A stretch of DNA of 36,985 bases, taken from positions 1-36,985 of the forward strand of contig CAXTAO010000028.1 in the NCBI GenBank assembly GCA_964242625.1, in the 5' to 3' direction. The stretch is from JASLDZ01 sp964242625 (GTDB lineage: Bacteria > Pseudomonadota > Alphaproteobacteria > Caulobacterales > Caulobacteraceae). The notes under the pieces were generated by a model. The model had not been told where the DNA came from and did no database searches. It worked only from the letters and a program-made list of their open reading frames with translations. Each line of letters begins with the position of its first letter. The first letter of the stretch is position 1. The position numbers were made by a program, and so were the translations under genes. This document shows, in pieces, positions 34,227 through 36,985 of this stretch.

Positions 34227-35186
34227 TCAGGAGCCCGGGAGGTTGAAGATGCGGAACGGTTCGACCCGCCCGGCCCGCAACTCTCCCAGCGCGACCAGCC
34301 TCTCCTTGCACCGGGCCTGGAGCACGCGGCCCGCATCCTCGCCGGCGACGGTGCGCGGGCGCAGGCGGGACGCGAGCTCTTCGACCTGACGGGGAAGGAG
34401 CACGACCGATCGCCCTTGGGCGAGCCGGGAGGCGTCCTCCGCGGTCACGGCCAGCGCCGGGATGTCGTCCAGCGCGGTCTCGACCGGGTGAATCGCCTCG
34501 TGGGCGGGCTCCCCTTGCACCATTTCGGCGAGAACTTCCAGGGTCACGGCCCCGTCGGCGTGGAACGGCCCCACCCGCGTGCGGCGCAGCGCGCTGACGT
34601 GCCCGTGCGCGCCCAGCATGGCCGCCAGGTCGCGGGCGATCGCGCGGATGTAGGTGCCCTTGCCGCAGCCGACCTCGAACTCGACGTGGTCGGCGTCGGG
34701 CTGACCCGTGACCGCGGCGGCGTGGACCATCACCTCGCGCGGTTCGAGCACCACCTCCTGGCCGGCGCGCGCCAGGTCGTAGGCGCGCTCGCCGTCGACG
34801 CGGATCGCGGAGAAGGCGGGCGGAGCCTGCCGGATCGCGCCGACAAAGGCCGGCAGCGCCGCCTCCACCGCTTCGCGCGAGGGCCGCACGTCCGACCGCG
34901 CGACCACCTCGCCCTCACGATCGAAGGACGCCGTCTCCTCGCCCCACCTCACGGTGAAGCGATAGGTCTTCCGCGCCTCCATCAGGTAGGGCACCGTCTT
35001 GGTCGCCTCGCCCAGCGCTATGGGCAGCACGCCCGAGGCCAAGGGATCGAGCGTGCCGGCGTGGCCGGCCTTTTGCGCGTCGAAAAGGCGCCGCACCCGG
35101 GTGACGGCGTCGGTGGAGCCCAGGCCCTCGGGCTTGTCGAGGCAGATCCAGCCGTGGACGGGCTGGCCGCGCTTGCGGCGGCTCAC
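34227..35186 (-). CDS. truB: tRNA pseudouridine-55 synthase
   Basis: This enzyme isomerises U55 in the T-loop of tRNAs. It has 319 residues. GHAGTLDPLASGVLP carries catalytic Asp47; GCGKGTYIRAIARDLA is the second family motif and the C-terminal domain is PUA-like. The start is GTG overlapping the rbfA stop by four bases (GTGA). Confidence 0.97.
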   Translation of the reverse strand: MSRRKRGQPVHGWICLDKPEGLGSTDAVTRVRRLFDAQKAGHAGTLDPLASGVLPIALGEATKTVPYLMEARKTYRFTVRWGEETASFDREGEVVARSDVRPSREAVEAALPAFVGAIRQAPPAFSAIRVDGERAYDLARAGQEVVLEPREVMVHAAAVTGQPDADHVEFEVGCGKGTYIRAIARDLAAMLGAHGHVSALRRTRVGPFHADGAVTLEVLAEMVQGEPAHEAIHPVETALDDIPALAVTAEDASRLAQGRSVVLLPRQVEELASRLRPRTVAGEDAGRVLQARCKERLVALGELRAGRVEPFRIFNLPGS

Positions 35187-35647
35187 GCGCCCTCGCCCCC
35201 GCCCTCTTCGGCGTCGTCGCCCTGCACGGCCAGGTCGCGCGCGATCTCCGGCCGGCGGAACAGCGCGTCCATGTGCGCGGCCTCGTCGAACGAGCGGTCG
35301 TGCACGAAGTGGAGGTCGGGGGTGAACTTCAGCTCGATCCGCCGACCGAGCTCGCCGCGGAGGTAGCGGGCGGCGCGGTTCAGCCCGGCCGTGACCTCGT
35401 CGGCGTGGCCGCCGCCAAGGGGTTCGACGAACACGGTGGCGTGGCGCAGGTCGGGCGAGGCGCGCACCTCCGTCACCGTCACCGACACCCCGACGAGCGC
35501 CGGATCCTGCACGTCGACCTCGCGGAAGACCGTCGCCAGGGCGTGGCGCACGAGCTCGCCCGCGCGCAGCTGGCGCTGGGTGGGGCCCGCGAGGGCGCCT
35601 CGAGCGGCGCCCTTCTTGGAGCCGGAGCGCGACGGGGGGCGCGACAT
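35183..35647 (-). CDS. rbfA: 30S ribosome-binding factor A
   Basis: This is a cold-shock associated 30S maturation factor that acts on the 16S 5' helix. It has 154 residues; the KH-like core RAGELVRHALATVFRE...VSVTVTEVRASPDLRHATVFVEPLG and RIELKFTPDLHFVHDRS is intact, with Ser/Arg/Lys-rich and acidic Gly-rich tails. The start ATG at 35647 begins MSRPPSRSGSKKG. The usual upstream infB is absent; a DUF488 gene lies there instead. Confidence 0.95.
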   Translation of the reverse strand: MSRPPSRSGSKKGAARGALAGPTQRQLRAGELVRHALATVFREVDVQDPALVGVSVTVTEVRASPDLRHATVFVEPLGGGHADEVTAGLNRAARYLRGELGRRIELKFTPDLHFVHDRSFDEAAHMDALFRRPEIARDLAVQGDDAEEGGGEGA

Positions 35648-35712
35648 GGCGTGCAGCTCCTCTCGGGCGCGGGCGCGCGGTTCGGACGCGCGCCGGCGGA
35701 AGGGCGGGGCGT

Positions 35713-36183
35713 CTAGACGGGGGCCGCGGCCGTGTCCAGCGCGGGCCGCAGGTGGATCACCTCGGCGCCCGTCTCGCCGGCGATCAGGTCGGCCACGATC
35801 GCGCGGTGGCAGCACGCCGCCTCCGCCTCGTAGCAGAGGAGGCACACGCGCCCTCCCCGGCTCGCCTCCGCGGCCTGCGCCAGCGCCAGCCGCGCGGCGG
35901 GCGTCTCCATGTGCTCGGCGAAGATGGCGCGCATCTCGCCCGTGCGCCCCGCCCGGGCGGCGACGCGGCCGCTCTTGGGCGTGCCGAGGTCGCGCAGGTG
36001 TAGGTAGCCGATCCCGCCCTCCCCGAGCGTGCCGCCAAGGAGCCGCTTGGAGAAGCCCGGGCGGCGCGAGGCCGCCACGGCGCGCACATCGATCAGGAGG
36101 TCGGCGCCCGCGGCCCGCAACGCCTCCACGACCTGCGGCAGGGTGGCCCGCTCGTAGCCGACGGTGAGGAGGGGCTGTGTCAC
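35713..36183 (-). CDS. DUF488 family protein
   Basis: This 156-residue protein has N-terminal LLTVGYERATLPQVVEALRAAGADLLIDVRA, central RPGFSKRLLGGTL and CLLCYEAEAACCHRAIVADLI, the Cys/His signature of the family. The biochemical role is unknown; the fold suggests a nucleotide or nucleic-acid context. Its GTG overlaps the stop of the upstream lipoprotein gene by four bases, so the two are translationally coupled. rbfA follows 65 bases downstream. Confidence 0.9.
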   Translation of the reverse strand: MTQPLLTVGYERATLPQVVEALRAAGADLLIDVRAVAASRRPGFSKRLLGGTLGEGGIGYLHLRDLGTPKSGRVAARAGRTGEMRAIFAEHMETPAARLALAQAAEASRGGRVCLLCYEAEAACCHRAIVADLIAGETGAEVIHLRPALDTAAAPV

Positions 36184-36713
36184 GCCCGCGGGCGCTTGGG
36201 CGAAGGCGACGCGTCGGGAAGGCGAAGAGGCCCCTCATAGCCCGTCAGCCGCCACGCGCCGCCCTCGTCGTTGAAGTCGAACACGCAGGGGCCGCCGTGC
36301 ACGGTGGTGACGCACACCCGCCCGTCGCCTACGGGGCGCACGAAGGCGGCAAGCGCGAGCGTGCTCGGGATCGGCTTGGCCGGGTCGTAGCCGAGGCGCA
36401 CCGCCTCGGCCCGGAACACGGCGGGCTGCACCAGCGCCTCCACCCCCACGTCTACGAGCGGCCCGGCGAGCGCCGCGCCGAGCGTCGCCCAGCTCCCGGC
36501 GCCGTGGTCGCGCGCGGTCTCGCCCAACACGCGCGAGCGGAGCTGCGTCTTCAGCGCTCCCCGGTCGACATGGGCGTCGAAGCCCGCCCGGTCGCCATCG
36601 CGCACGGCGACGAGAAAGGCGTGGATGTCGTTGGCCGCCTCGAGCCGGGGCACGGTGGCGCAGGCCGCGGCCACGAGCGCGAGGGCGGAGACGAGGAGGG
36701 GGCGCAGGCGCAT
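36180..36713 (-). CDS. DUF2939 family lipoprotein
   Basis: This 177-residue protein has a lipoprotein-type signal (MRLRPLLVSALALVAAAC) and a core EAANDIHAFLVAVRDGDRAGFDAHVDRGALKTQLRSRVL typical of DUF2939, then LVDVGVEALVQP. Function unknown; it should be anchored in the envelope. The open frame extends upstream to 36965, but that 84-residue extension is translated repeat D and is not part of the gene; the signal peptide fixes the start at 36713. Confidence 0.85.
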   Translation of the reverse strand: MRLRPLLVSALALVAAACATVPRLEAANDIHAFLVAVRDGDRAGFDAHVDRGALKTQLRSRVLGETARDHGAGSWATLGAALAGPLVDVGVEALVQPAVFRAEAVRLGYDPAKPIPSTLALAAFVRPVGDGRVCVTTVHGGPCVFDFNDEGGAWRLTGYEGPLRLPDASPSPKRPRA

Positions 36714-36797
36714 GGGCGGTGTTGTAGGCCGGGGCGGGGGGAGGGTGAAGCGGGGCGTTGAACTGGCTGCCTGGCGGCGGGCGCTCTCCCGCGTCTT

Positions 36798-36985
36798 GTT
36801 CTGACGCCGGGGGGCCGCCGTGCTCGGGCGCGTCAAGGGACGCTTCGCTCTGCGCTGACGCTCCGCCCTTGACCCGCCCTGCGCGCGACGGCTGACCGGA
36901 GGGGTCGGGACGCGGGGCGTCCCTTCTTGATAGTTCGACTTAGGCCTGCGGCCCGCGTCGAACACAGGGCTGTAGCTTGCCGGAG
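36798..36985. repeat. Composite structured repeat, copy D (truncated by window end)
   Basis: Begins with GTTCTG (36798-36803) and runs in the same orientation as copy B. The reverse arm is 36815-36971, with the GGCC-type stem, and the first bases of the centre (GTAGCTTGCC...) match copy B before the window ends. It lies upstream of the DUF2939-DUF488-rbfA-truB-rpsO-pnp genes, where infB would be expected. No gene is seen in 36714-36985. Confidence 0.85.

Overview
The window is very GC-rich chromosomal DNA from an alphaproteobacterium. Supporting signs are an RcdA (DUF1465) gene linked to a DUF1192 gene, a CC0125/CC1285-type lipoprotein, the divergent mutS/maeB pair, PEPxxWA-type sorting tails and short GTGA/ATGA gene overlaps. 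A lineage with CtrA-type cell-cycle control (Caulobacterales, Maricaulales or Parvularculales) fits best. I cannot name a genus.

Layout. 1-382: structured repeat copy A. 383-3048 (-): sdhCDA. 3185-4348 (+): metK behind a palindromic operator-like site. 4365-4801: repeat copy B. 4863-6708 (+): hisA-hisF-hisE. 6745-9795 (+): CPA1 antiporter, ccmC-ccmD-ccmG and an 88-residue unknown. 9803-10444 (-): MarR regulator with a lysine-rich tail. 10730-15865: class V aminotransferase, YgjP-type metalloprotein, lipoprotein, DUF1232 membrane protein, quinone oxidoreductase, isoaspartyl peptidase. 15961-19701: Hsp33, RcdA, DUF1192, a second quinone oxidoreductase, glutamate racemase. 19845-21180 (+): two surface proteins with PEPxxWA-CTERM tails. 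21248-26970 (-): PBP1A, a detached sdhB, mutS. 27104-29386 (+): maeB. 29427-30111: repeat locus C. 30112-31430: a lower-GC insert with a VapD-like (Cas2-fold) gene and a coiled-coil/winged-helix gene. 31520-36713 (-): DUF2939, DUF488, rbfA, truB, rpsO, pnp. 36798-36985: repeat copy D, cut by the window end.

Most genes are housekeeping: complex II and malate metabolism, SAM synthesis, the last steps of the histidine IGP branch, cytochrome c maturation, wall synthesis, mismatch repair, ribosome maturation and RNA turnover. The accessory material lies in the repeats, the lower-GC insert and the twin sorting-signal proteins.

The most unusual object is a composite non-coding repeat of about 440 bases. 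It has two inverted arms of about 150 bases, a homologous centre of about 97 bases, and short GTTCTG/CAGAAC ends. It occurs whole in B, nearly whole in A, cut in D, and as two solo arms in C. One arm hairpin exists in two sequence versions that both still pair, which suggests the folded structure matters. The copies lie in the longest intergenic gaps, three of them where conserved operon partners (sdhB, hisH/hisB, infB) would be expected.
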